Positions 26,253 through 34,141 of a stretch of DNA of 38,004 nucleotides are shown here, in pieces. Below the pieces are notes generated by a model. It did no database searches and was not told the DNA's origin. It saw only the letters and a program-made list of their open reading frames with translations. The first letter of the stretch is position 1; the number at the start of each line of letters is the position of its first letter. Made by a program: the position numbers and the translations under genes. Origin of the DNA: Bacillota bacterium (GTDB lineage Bacteria > Bacillota > Clostridia > Peptostreptococcales > Anaerovoracaceae); contig JAFRJI010000029.1 in the NCBI GenBank assembly GCA_017432345.1, positions 1 through 38,004 on the forward strand, given 5' to 3'.

Positions 26253-28068
26253 TGCCGTCACCTTCATTTACCAGTGCTTCAAATTCATCCAGCAGTTCAT
26301 TGAATGTATCCATCGCCGCCTCGATCGGAGCCTTTGTGCTCATGTCGACGCCCGCGATCTTGAGAAGTTCGATCGGGTAGTCGCATTCGCCGGTCCGCAG
26401 GAAGTCGATGTAAGCGTCTGCCGCCGGTTTTCCTTCGGTCAGGATCTTTTTGCTGATCGCCGTGGCCGCGGAATAGCCGGTGGCGTACTTGTAGACATAA
26501 AACGCATTATAGAAATGCGGAATGCGCGCCCACTCATACTTTATAGTATCATCTTTTTCCACTGCAGGTCCATAATATTTGGAGTTCAGTTTCTCATATT
26601 CTTCGCACATCCATTCGCCGGTCAGAACCTGTCCGGATTCGATGGACTTGTGGGTCAGGTCTTCGAACTCCGCGAACTGGGTTTGGCGGAAGAGGGTGGT
26701 GCGGAACTCTTCCAGATGCATGTTCAGGAGATATTTCCGCATCTCGACATCGTCTTCGCGCTCCAGCAGGTACTGCATCAGCAGCGATTCATTGACTGTG
26801 GAAGCGACTTCCGCCGTAAAGATGGAGTGGCTCCCGTAAACGTACGGCTGTGTTTCCCGCGTGTAGCTGGAGTGCATCGAATGTCCCATTTCATGGATGA
26901 TGGTGAAGACGTCTTTCAACGTATCGCTGTAGTTGAGCAGGATGTACGGGTAGCTGTCGTAGCATCCGAAACTGTAAGCGCCGCTGGTCTTTCCCTTGTT
27001 CTCGTACACATCGATCCATCCCTGGCCGATGCCTTTGTTCATGCGCTCAATGTATTCTTCTCCCAAAGGCCTCAGTGCCTGACGGATGATGTCGAGTCCT
27101 TCCTCGAAGGAGATGTTTGTCTTCGGCAGTTCGATGAGCGGAACGTACATGTCGTACATGTACATCGGGTCATAGCCGAGCATCTTTTTGCGCAGGGCAG
27201 TGTAGCGGTGCATCTGCGGCAGGTTGTCATTGACGGTGGCGACCAGATTGTCGTAGACCTCCGCAGGGATGTTGTCGCCGGAAAGCGCCGCTTCACGGGA
27301 CGAACCGAATTTGCGGATGCGCGCGTTGACCACATCCGTTTTCGTGTTGTAGTTGTATGCCGTGGAGATAGTGTTGATCAGATCCTTGTAGGAAGCGTAC
27401 ATGGCGTTGTACGCCGCTTCCCGGACTGCCCGGTCATGGGACTCCATGAACTTGATGTAATTGCCATGAGTGAGCTCGGTCTCATCACCGTCTTCATCCT
27501 TGATCTTGCCGAAGGTGATGTCCGCGTTGTTCAGCATCGTGAAGATGTCGTTCGTCGCGCCGGTCACTTCGCCCATCTGCGCCATGATGGCTTCTTCCGG
27601 CTCCGTGAGCACGTGCTGCTTGAGACGGAAGGCGTCTTCGATGACAAATTGGTACGTCTGCAGTTCTTCATTCTGCTCCAGATAGCCCCGGATCACGTCT
27701 TCATCTGCCGCAATCAATTCCGGCGTGAAGAAGGAGAGGGACGCGGAGATGGCCGCGATGACCATCATGCAGCGGTCGGTCATTCCCTGATAACGGCTCT
27801 GTGCATTATCCTCGTCGCGCTTCATGTGCGCGTAGACGTAGATCTTTTCGATCCGGCGGCTGATTTCGTCCTTGTCTTTGAACGCTCCCAGCAGCGTATC
27901 GGCGCTGTCCGCCAGATGTCCGGCGTAGGTTTGCGCGTATTCCAGCGCCTGCTGTTTCAGGCTTTCCAGATCGCCTTCGATCGTGGATTCATCGGAGATC
28001 ATCGCCTCGATATTCCATTTGTATTTCGGGTCGATCTGGTCTCTCGTTTTGAGTTCTTTGAATCCCAT
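26245..28068 (-). CDS. pepF: Oligoendopeptidase F (M3 family)
   Basis: A 607-residue cytosolic zinc metallopeptidase that degrades short peptides of about 7-17 residues in characterised members. The HExxH motif occurs in FTIIHEMGHSMHSSYT, with the third zinc ligand Glu about 25 residues on (FTAEVASTVNESLL). The PepF N-terminal helical domain covers the first 200 residues. The frame is open back to 28086, but the ATG at 28068 has GGAGG five bases upstream. It is the first gene of the minus-strand operon and is driven by the promoter at 28106-28134. Confidence 0.95.
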   Translation of the reverse strand: MGFKELKTRDQIDPKYKWNIEAMISDESTIEGDLESLKQQALEYAQTYAGHLADSADTLLGAFKDKDEISRRIEKIYVYAHMKRDEDNAQSRYQGMTDRCMMVIAAISASLSFFTPELIAADEDVIRGYLEQNEELQTYQFVIEDAFRLKQHVLTEPEEAIMAQMGEVTGATNDIFTMLNNADITFGKIKDEDGDETELTHGNYIKFMESHDRAVREAAYNAMYASYKDLINTISTAYNYNTKTDVVNARIRKFGSSREAALSGDNIPAEVYDNLVATVNDNLPQMHRYTALRKKMLGYDPMYMYDMYVPLIELPKTNISFEEGLDIIRQALRPLGEEYIERMNKGIGQGWIDVYENKGKTSGAYSFGCYDSYPYILLNYSDTLKDVFTIIHEMGHSMHSSYTRETQPYVYGSHSIFTAEVASTVNESLLMQYLLEREDDVEMRKYLLNMHLEEFRTTLFRQTQFAEFEDLTHKSIESGQVLTGEWMCEEYEKLNSKYYGPAVEKDDTIKYEWARIPHFYNAFYVYKYATGYSAATAISKKILTEGKPAADAYIDFLRTGECDYPIELLKIAGVDMSTKAPIEAAMDTFNELLDEFEALVNEGDGNE

Positions 28069-28087
28069 ATTTACCTCCATAATCATT

Positions 28088-28115
28088 TTACTTTAGGCCG
28101 TTCCTATTGTATAAT
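28088..28115 (+). promoter_or_regulatory. Promoter of the murI operon
   Basis: TTTACT (28088-28093), 16 bases, TATAAT (28110-28115). The consensus -10 overlaps that of the pepF promoter by two bases, so both cannot be occupied at once. The leader to murI is about 32 bases with a GAGAGGG RBS. Confidence 0.6.
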
Positions 28116-28134
28116 AGTTGAGTTGATTATTCAA
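28106..28134 (-). promoter_or_regulatory. Promoter of the pepF-nadK-rlu operon
   Basis: On the minus strand TTGAAT (28129-28134), 17 bases, TACAAT (28106-28111). Its -10 overlaps the -10 of the opposing murI promoter. Confidence 0.75.
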
Positions 28135-28153
28135 TAATGAGAGGGTTATTCAT

Positions 28154-28999
28154 ATGGACAACAGACCGATTGGTTTTTTTGATTCCGGACTGGGCGGCCT
28201 CACCTGCATCCCGTATCTGATGCGAAGGCTGCCGGAGGAAAAAATCATATACTTTGGAGACACGGCAAGGACGCCGTATGGTTCCAAAGCCATCCGCACG
28301 ATCAAAGGTTTCAGCATGGAGATCGCGGATTTTCTTGTAAAGAGCAACGTGAAAATGATCGTCATCGCCTGCAACACCGTCAGCGCGACCTGTGTCGACG
28401 ATCTGCGCCTGAAATTCCCGAACATTCCGATCCTCGGCATCATCGAGCCGACCGCCCGGCAGGTGGCGGCGGAATGCGACGCATCCAAAAATGTCGGCAT
28501 CATCGGGACCAAAGTCACCATCGCTAGCCACGCGTACAAAGACATGATCCAGGAGCTGAACAGCACGCTGGACATCAAGGAAAACGCCTGCCCGGCCTTT
28601 GTTCCGCTCATCGAAGAGGGGATCATCGACAACGACATCATGGATCTGACGATCAAATACTATATGGATCAGTTCGTGAAGGACAATGCGCTGGACACCA
28701 TCGTTTTAGGCTGCACCCATTATCCGCTGATCAAGAAGAACATCGAACGCATCTATCCGGAGCTGAACATCGTGAATCCGTCCAGCATCATCGTCGACCG
28801 CATCGAAGAGATCCTCCGCGACGGGAATATGTTCGCCAATGGTTCCGATTTCCGTAACGTGTTCTTTGCCAGCGACCTCAGTGAAAACTTCCTGAACATG
28901 ATCGACCATATCTTTGCAGAGGAGGCCGATGATGCGAAGGTCAAATTCCTGAATTTCGACCTGGAGAAGGAACTGATGAATCGAGGAAGAAACCAATGA
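28154..28999 (+). CDS. murI: Glutamate racemase
   Basis: A 281-residue cofactor-independent racemase that supplies D-glutamate for peptidoglycan. The two catalytic cysteines are C73 (IACNTVSATC) and C187 (LGCTHYPL). D10 in FFDSGLGGLT and the PYGSK loop are also present. The length is slightly above the usual 260-275 because of an acidic C-terminal extension. Its stop overlaps the next gene's ATG by four bases. A whole gene string through DUF896 follows with overlaps, suggesting one long transcript. Confidence 0.95.
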   Translation: MDNRPIGFFDSGLGGLTCIPYLMRRLPEEKIIYFGDTARTPYGSKAIRTIKGFSMEIADFLVKSNVKMIVIACNTVSATCVDDLRLKFPNIPILGIIEPTARQVAAECDASKNVGIIGTKVTIASHAYKDMIQELNSTLDIKENACPAFVPLIEEGIIDNDIMDLTIKYYMDQFVKDNALDTIVLGCTHYPLIKKNIERIYPELNIVNPSSIIVDRIEEILRDGNMFANGSDFRNVFFASDLSENFLNMIDHIFAEEADDAKVKFLNFDLEKELMNRGRNQ

Positions 29000-29607
29000 A
29001 TTACGAAGAATTGATAGAATATCTGGATCTGGATCATGGCGGAGACTTTCAGTACTTTGAAGCCATGGCCGATTTGATCGAATCCGATGAGGCTATCGAG
29101 CAGGAAGCGATCTATCAGCTGTTCAACGAGGCGGACAATACGCTGATTTCCGAACTTCTGAACGATTTCTTCGAGGATACTATGAACGGTCTGCCGGAAG
29201 ATTCCGGCGAGATCGTTTCGTTGCTCGAACAGATCCGCATGAGTCTGGTCGGCATGATCATGAACGCCGAGGAAGAATCGGAGCTGCGTGCCTTTACCGA
29301 CGAGTTCCACCGTTTCCGCAACTGGTATTCCGAGGAATCGGAAGTGGAGCTTTTGCCTGATGAAGAGGGGAATGCACTCTATCAGTGTCTGCGGGATGCG
29401 ATCACGACAGCCAGACTGGAAAAATTGGGCGGCGGTAAATACCGCTACAATTTTGAAAATGCGTTGGATTACGAACTGGACAGTTATACGATGTCCATTG
29501 CCGATCTGATGGCTTCGGAAGATGAATACAACGACGGTACGATCGTTTTTGACAAGGATGATGAAGAATACGGCGGCAATCTTTCAATGGAGGAAGACCG
29601 GTATTGA
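28996..29607 (+). CDS. Acidic protein of unknown function
   Basis: 203 residues, strongly acidic with no signal peptide or membrane helix, therefore probably cytosolic. I recognise no family. Residues 1-110 look helical with regular Leu/Ile spacing (LIEYLDLDHGGDFQYFEAM, QLFNEADNTLISELLNDFFED). A short basic patch (ARLEKLGGGKYRYNFENA) lies near 137-154, and the tail is mostly Asp/Glu. Coding is supported by the four-base overlap with murI upstream (ATGA), the overlap with rarD downstream and an uninterrupted frame with neighbour-like codon use. No function is proposed. Confidence 0.8.
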   Translation: MNYEELIEYLDLDHGGDFQYFEAMADLIESDEAIEQEAIYQLFNEADNTLISELLNDFFEDTMNGLPEDSGEIVSLLEQIRMSLVGMIMNAEEESELRAFTDEFHRFRNWYSEESEVELLPDEEGNALYQCLRDAITTARLEKLGGGKYRYNFENALDYELDSYTMSIADLMASEDEYNDGTIVFDKDDEEYGGNLSMEEDRY

Positions 29608-30503
29608 TGGTACACGACCGTGATTACAAAATCGGCATCATTTCGATGCTCGCCTGCGACGTCCTCTGGGGCGTGCTGCCGATTTACTGGCAGGCGCTGC
29701 GGCCGATCGATTCGTGGGTGATCATCTTTTACCGGATCTTTCTGGTCGGCTTCGTATCGGGGATCGCAACGCTGATCATCTACGGGCTGCCTGCGGTCAA
29801 AGACCAGCTGTCGATCAAGTCCAACCTATGGAAGTTCCCTTTGGCGGGCCTTCTGATCACATGCAACTGGAGCATCTACATCTGGGCGGTCAACGCGGAT
29901 CACGTGATCCAGACCTGTGTGGGCTACTACATCGAGCCTCTGATCGTATGCCTGCTGGGCATCATCATTTTCAAGGAAAAACTGACGAAATACAAACTGA
30001 CGGCTCTGCTGTTCGCGTTGGCCGGGATGCTGGTGATCCTGTTCCATTTCATGCAGGTCCCGCTGATCGCGTTGTCGATCGCCACATCGTTCGCCATCTA
30101 CGCGGCGGTCAAAAAGTGGTTCGACCTGCCGCCGATCATGTCCGTGTTCATGGAGACGCTGTTCCTCATGCTCCCGGCGATCTGCGTGGTGATCGGTCTG
30201 GAACTGACCGGACACGGGGCGCTGGCGGTAGCGACACCGGGGAAATACTGCCTGCTGCTTTGCTGCGGAATCCTGACGGCTGCACCGCTGAGTCTTTTTG
30301 CGGCAGCCGCGACGAAAGTTCCGCTCGTTACAGTGGGATTGCTGGAATACCTTTCACCGTCGATCTCATTGGTGATTGGAATCTTTTTCATGAAGGAACC
30401 GTTCGATCTGATCCAGTTCATATCCTTCGTGATCGTATGGATCGGACTCGGATTCTTTACCTATGGTGAGATCAAAAGCTCAAAAGAGAATATGCTGGAA
30501 TGA
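29607..30503 (+). CDS. rarD: RarD-like EamA/DMT-family transporter
   Basis: A 298-residue integral membrane protein with about ten hydrophobic helices in two EamA halves. It begins GIISMLACDVLWGVLPIYWQAL, the RarD type, and has the second-half signature VGLLEYLSPSISLVIGIFFMKEP. RarD proteins were linked to chloramphenicol resistance in older work, but the real substrate is unknown; a metabolite exporter is likely. The ATG at 29607 overlaps the upstream stop (TGATG); a TTG at 29604 is closer to GGAGG (29589-29593) and is an alternative. It overlaps the MBL gene by four bases. Confidence 0.9.
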   Translation: MVHDRDYKIGIISMLACDVLWGVLPIYWQALRPIDSWVIIFYRIFLVGFVSGIATLIIYGLPAVKDQLSIKSNLWKFPLAGLLITCNWSIYIWAVNADHVIQTCVGYYIEPLIVCLLGIIIFKEKLTKYKLTALLFALAGMLVILFHFMQVPLIALSIATSFAIYAAVKKWFDLPPIMSVFMETLFLMLPAICVVIGLELTGHGALAVATPGKYCLLLCCGILTAAPLSLFAAAATKVPLVTVGLLEYLSPSISLVIGIFFMKEPFDLIQFISFVIVWIGLGFFTYGEIKSSKENMLE

Positions 30504-31462
30504 AACCGTTTGAATTTGACGACAACATAGATATTTTTGACGTATTTGGCGATGGCTTTGACCGTTTCGGATTCCCGGAGAACATCCGACGCGTCACAGC
30601 TGGTCATGGCGGGGAATCGCTGTTGATCTTCGGCAGCGAAAAGACCGCGCTCTATGACTGCGGAATGGAATACTGCGGAGAACAGACCGTGGCAAATATT
30701 GAGAAGGCGCTCGATGGAAGACCACTGGACTGCGTCTTTCTGAGTCATTCCCATTATGACCATATCGGAGCGCTTCCTTACATAAAGGATCGGTATCCGA
30801 AGTCCGTCGTATACGCGAGTCAGAAGTGCGCGGACGTGCTGCTTCGCGAGAATGCCAGAAAGTTGATCGCTGAGCTGGGTGCTGAAGCAAGAGATCTCTA
30901 CAGGCCGGGAAGCGACCACGTGATCCGGACCGATCAGCTGCACGTCGATGTGATCCTACGCGACGGCGACAGCGTTTCGCTGGGCGATGAGACGATGACG
31001 ACGTATGAGACCAAAGGTCATACGGACTGTTCGCTGACGTATTATCTGCAGCCGTTGGGACTTTTGTTCACCAGTGAGAGCACCGGAATTTTGGAAGGAA
31101 AGGACTATGTCCATACGCCGATACTGAAAAGCTTTCCAGAAGCCATCGCTTCCAGCTATAAATGCGAAGGCCTGAAACCAAACTACATATGTCTGCCGCA
31201 TTTCGGAATGCTGCCGCAATACTACAACGACGTCTATTTTGCAAAGTTCCGCGAAGAGTGCCGGAGCAAGATGACATTCGTACGAACAATGATGCGTGAA
31301 GGCATGAACTTTGATGAAATGCTGGCAAACTATATCCAGATCTATTGGACGTCGGCTAAGGAAAAAGAACAGCCGATCGAGGCGTTTGAGATCAATTCAG
31401 GACATATACTGAGAGCTCTGATCAGAGCGATTGAAGAAGAAGGAGATGTAAAAAATGTTTGA
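30500..31462 (+). CDS. Metallo-beta-lactamase-fold hydrolase
   Basis: A 320-residue MBL-fold protein. The zinc motif HxHxDH is H83-S-H85-Y-D87-H88 in FLSHSHYDHIGALP, followed by KGHTDCSLTYYL (third ligand) and LPHFGMLP (last His). A C-terminal helical extension of about 90 residues after the fold is unusual for glyoxalase-II-like members. The substrate cannot be predicted; the position next to rarD and nadE gives no clear hint. The start overlaps rarD (ATGA) and the end overlaps nadE by eight bases. Confidence 0.88.
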   Translation: MKPFEFDDNIDIFDVFGDGFDRFGFPENIRRVTAGHGGESLLIFGSEKTALYDCGMEYCGEQTVANIEKALDGRPLDCVFLSHSHYDHIGALPYIKDRYPKSVVYASQKCADVLLRENARKLIAELGAEARDLYRPGSDHVIRTDQLHVDVILRDGDSVSLGDETMTTYETKGHTDCSLTYYLQPLGLLFTSESTGILEGKDYVHTPILKSFPEAIASSYKCEGLKPNYICLPHFGMLPQYYNDVYFAKFREECRSKMTFVRTMMREGMNFDEMLANYIQIYWTSAKEKEQPIEAFEINSGHILRALIRAIEEEGDVKNV

Positions 31463-32192
31463 TGCGGAAAAAGTCAAAAACGATATCGTTGCATGGATCC
31501 GTGACTGGTTCGAAGAAAACGGCAAGGGATGCAAAGCCGTCATCGGCATCAGCGGCGGCAAGGACAGCTCCATCGTCGCGGCGCTTTGCGCGGAAGCGTT
31601 GGGCAAAGACCGGGTGCTGGGCGTTATGATGCCGAGAGGCGAGCAATTCGATATCGATGTGTCGCATGCTCTGATCGAGCATCTGGGAATCGAAGGCGTG
31701 GTGCTGAATGTGGGAGCGGCGTGTGACGCTGTCGAAGCGGAGATCCGCGCTCAGTACGGGGAACCGTCGGCTCAGACGATCACCAATCTGCCTCCAAGGA
31801 TCCGCATGGCCACGCTGTACGCCATGTCGCAGTCGGTCAACGGCCGCGTGGCCAATACCTGCAATCTTTCGGAAGATTGGGTCGGATACAACACCAAGTA
31901 CGGCGACGGGGCAGGGGACTTCAGCCCGCTCTGCCGACTGACCGTACAGGAAGTCAAGGAAGTCGGACGCGCACTGGGACTGCCGTCCATGTTCGTGGAC
32001 AAGGTCCCGATCGACGGACTCCAGAGCAAGACCGATGAGGACAATCTGGGATTCACCTATGCGGTCCTCGACAAGTACATCCGCACCGGCGTTTGCGAAG
32101 ATGAAGAAATCAGGAAGTTGATCGACTATAAGCATAAGGCGAACCTGTTCAAACTGCAGCCGATGCCGGCCTTTGAATACACCCCGGAATAG
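31455..32192 (+). CDS. nadE: NH3-dependent NAD+ synthetase
   Basis: A 245-residue enzyme that amidates deamido-NAD with ammonia and ATP, the last step of NAD synthesis. The PP-loop SGGKDSS (33-39) binds ATP; NLSEDWVGYNTKYGDGAGDFSPL and KTDEDNLGFTY are family blocks. It lacks the N-terminal glutaminase (nitrilase) domain of long NadE forms, hence ammonia dependence. The RBS GAAGGAGATG lies within the MBL gene's last codons. nadK is on the other strand nearby, so two steps of NAD(P) synthesis are close together. Confidence 0.95.
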   Translation: MFDAEKVKNDIVAWIRDWFEENGKGCKAVIGISGGKDSSIVAALCAEALGKDRVLGVMMPRGEQFDIDVSHALIEHLGIEGVVLNVGAACDAVEAEIRAQYGEPSAQTITNLPPRIRMATLYAMSQSVNGRVANTCNLSEDWVGYNTKYGDGAGDFSPLCRLTVQEVKEVGRALGLPSMFVDKVPIDGLQSKTDEDNLGFTYAVLDKYIRTGVCEDEEIRKLIDYKHKANLFKLQPMPAFEYTPE

Positions 32193-32207
32193 AGCGAGGA
32201 GGAGACC

Positions 32208-32435
32208 ATGACCATCACACCGGAAATGATCGCGCGGATCAACGAGCTGGCTGCCAAGAAAAAAGCAGAGGGACTTACCGAAGGGGAGCAGGCTGAACAA
32301 AAGGCCCTGTATAAGGAGTATTTGGCTGCGATCCGCGGTCAGGTCAGACAGAAGCTGGATAACGTCCGCTATGTGGAAGATCTGACCGAAGAAGAATTAA
32401 AAGAAGAACTTGCAAACAGGACAAAAGAGGTATAG
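32208..32435 (+). CDS. DUF896 family protein (YnzC-like)
   Basis: A 75-residue helical protein with the DUF896 signature MARINELA-KKKAEGLTEGE-KxLYKEYLAAIRGQVRxxLxxV (present here in slightly varied form). B. subtilis YnzC is the structural prototype; its function is not established. The RBS GGAGGAG lies six bases before the ATG, and it follows nadE by 15 bases. The -35 of the putative nifS promoter lies within its last codons. Confidence 0.93.
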   Translation: MTITPEMIARINELAAKKKAEGLTEGEQAEQKALYKEYLAAIRGQVRQKLDNVRYVEDLTEEELKEELANRTKEV

Positions 32436-32438
32436 TAT
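32410..32438 (+). promoter_or_regulatory. Putative nifS promoter
   Basis: TTGCAA (32410-32415) is followed by TATAGT (32431-32436, 15-base spacer) or TAGTAT (32433-32438, 17-base spacer). It overlaps the stop codon of the DUF896 gene. Confidence 0.5.
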
Positions 32439-32446
32439 ATAACTAG

Positions 32447-32457
32447 ACCTAATAGGT
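32447..32457. promoter_or_regulatory. Palindrome ACCTA-A-TAGGT at the nifS promoter, possible operator
   Basis: A perfect inverted repeat of five bases around one central base, 9-11 bases after the -10, near the expected transcription start. This is where a repressor of Fe-S biogenesis genes (for example an Rrf2/IscR-type protein) would bind. No regulator can be assigned from sequence alone. Confidence 0.4.
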
Positions 32458-32486
32458 ACAGATTAAATCAAGGGAGATGCATATAC

Positions 32487-33662
32487 ATGAGAAACGTCTA
32501 TTTGGACTACTCGGCAACGACTCCGGTCAAGGAGGAAGTCGTCCAGGCGATGATTCCGTATTTCACCGAGAAATTCGGAAATCCGTCGACATTGTATGGT
32601 CCGGGTCTGGAGGCAAAAGCAGGTCTGGATAAGGCCAGAAAGCAGGTCGCGGACCTGATCGGCGCGGAAGACCGCGAGATCTTTTTCACGTCCTGCGGCA
32701 CCGAAGCGGACAACTGGGTCATCGAAGGCGTTGCTGACGCATTGAGAAGCAAGGGCAATCATATCATCACGACGAAGATCGAACACCACGCTATCCTGCA
32801 TACCTGCCAGTATCTGGAGAAACATGGCGTCGAGGTGACATATCTGGATGTTGACAACGAAGGATTCGTCGATCCGGCGGATCTGGAAGCGGCCATCAAG
32901 GACAACACGATCCTGGTGAGCATCATGATGGTCAACAACGAAGTCGGCACCATCCAGCCGATCAAAGAACTTTGCGCCATCGCCAAAAAGCACGGCGTGC
33001 TGTTCCACACCGATACGGTGCAGGCGCTGGGACATATTCCGATCGACGTGAAGGATCTGGGCGTGGACTTCATTTCCATGTCGGCCCATAAGATCTACGG
33101 GCCAAAGGGTATCGGCGCTTTGTATAAGAGAGCCGGGATCAACATCCCGAGTTTCGTACATGGCGGCGCGCAGGAGAAGAAAAAGCGCGCGGGTACGGAG
33201 AACACGGCCGGTATCGTAGGTTTCGGCAAAGCAGCCGAACTGGCGATGCAGAATCTGCCGGAGCACGCGGCGCATTCCGATAAGCTTCGCAGGATGCTGT
33301 GGGAGAAGATCGAGCAGACGATTCCGGACATCACTTTGAATGGACCGAAGGATTTCACCAAGCGGCATCCTGGAAATTTGAACATTTCCTTCTCCTACAT
33401 CGAGGGCGAATCCATTATCCTGCTTTTGGACGCGTATGGCATTTGCGCCAACACCGGCTCGGCTTGTTCTTCCGGGTCGCTGGGATCCTCGCATGTGCTG
33501 GACGCCATCGGCGTTCCAATCACCAAGGCGAACGGCGCGGTCCGTTTCACGGTCGGCGATTTCACAACAGAAGAGGATATCGAATATGTCGCTGAGTGCG
33601 TGAAAGCAGTTGTAGAACGTTTGAGAGAATTATCGCCGGTAAACGGTGCAGAAGGGTGGTAA
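32487..33662 (+). CDS. nifS: Cysteine desulfurase (NifS/IscS family)
   Basis: A 391-residue PLP enzyme that takes sulfur from cysteine as a persulfide and hands it to scaffold proteins. K202 in SAHKIYGPKG holds PLP, and the catalytic C327 lies in TGSACSSGSLGSSH. H100-H101 in KIEHHAIL stacks on the cofactor. It pairs with nifU just downstream, so its main job here is Fe-S cluster assembly; it may also supply MnmA at 19.9 kb. The RBS GGGAG lies 10 bases before the ATG. The AbfD cluster and the ferredoxin-fused reductase are likely clients. Confidence 0.95.
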   Translation: MRNVYLDYSATTPVKEEVVQAMIPYFTEKFGNPSTLYGPGLEAKAGLDKARKQVADLIGAEDREIFFTSCGTEADNWVIEGVADALRSKGNHIITTKIEHHAILHTCQYLEKHGVEVTYLDVDNEGFVDPADLEAAIKDNTILVSIMMVNNEVGTIQPIKELCAIAKKHGVLFHTDTVQALGHIPIDVKDLGVDFISMSAHKIYGPKGIGALYKRAGINIPSFVHGGAQEKKKRAGTENTAGIVGFGKAAELAMQNLPEHAAHSDKLRRMLWEKIEQTIPDITLNGPKDFTKRHPGNLNISFSYIEGESIILLLDAYGICANTGSACSSGSLGSSHVLDAIGVPITKANGAVRFTVGDFTTEEDIEYVAECVKAVVERLRELSPVNGAEGW

Positions 33663-33666
33663 AAAC

Positions 33667-34122
33667 ATGGCATTATATAACGATACAGTAATGGAACATT
33701 TCATGAATCCGCATAACGTTGGGGAAATCGAAAACCCAGACGGCAAGGGCATCTACGGCAGCCCGGTCTGCGGCGACATGATGCAGGTCACGCTCAGCGT
33801 GGATGAAAACGAAGTGATCACAGACGCGAAGTTCAAGACCTTTGGATGCGGAAGCGCCATCGCTTCATCCAGCATGGCGACCGACATGATCATCGGCATG
33901 AAAGTCGAAGACGCACTGGAAGTCAGCAACGAAAAGATCGTCGAAGAGCTCGGCGGACTGCCGGCCATCAAGATCCACTGTTCCGTTTTGGCGGAGCACG
34001 CCATCAAGAACGCGATTTACGATTATGCCATCAGGCACGGCAAAGAGTACAAGGGTCTGGAAGGATACGATCCTGACGCGGAACATCACGATGACTGCGA
34101 AGACGGCAGCTGCGAAGTATAA
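33667..34122 (+). CDS. nifU: Fe-S cluster assembly scaffold, NifU/IscU type
   Basis: A 151-residue scaffold on which Fe-S clusters are built. The three cluster-binding cysteines are C35 (PVCGDMM), C61 (FGCGSAIASSS) and C105 (IHCSVLAEHA). It has only the N-terminal scaffold domain; the C-terminal NifU domain is encoded separately at 5.9 kb. The tail HHDDCEDGSCEV adds two more cysteines. The ATG at 33667, after AAGGGTGG, is preferred to an upstream start at 33646 inside the end of nifS. It follows nifS by four bases. Confidence 0.94.
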   Translation: MALYNDTVMEHFMNPHNVGEIENPDGKGIYGSPVCGDMMQVTLSVDENEVITDAKFKTFGCGSAIASSSMATDMIIGMKVEDALEVSNEKIVEELGGLPAIKIHCSVLAEHAIKNAIYDYAIRHGKEYKGLEGYDPDAEHHDDCEDGSCEV

Positions 34123-34123
34123 C

Positions 34124-34132
34124 TGTTATAAG
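34124..34132 (+). promoter_or_regulatory. Extended -10 element before the aldo/keto reductase
   Basis: TGT-TATAAG, an extended -10 with a 5 of 6 hexamer, ends nine bases before the ATG at 34142. No RBS lies between. It may make a leaderless message separate from nifSU. Confidence 0.45.
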
Positions 34133-34141
34133 CATATTAAC

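Noticed and set aside
26035-28137. A 700-codon open frame on the plus strand antisense to pepF and nadK
   Set aside because: Both genes beneath it have complete motifs, RBSs and family lengths on the minus strand. The antisense frame has no recognisable domain and no RBS; it arises from the codon bias of the real genes.
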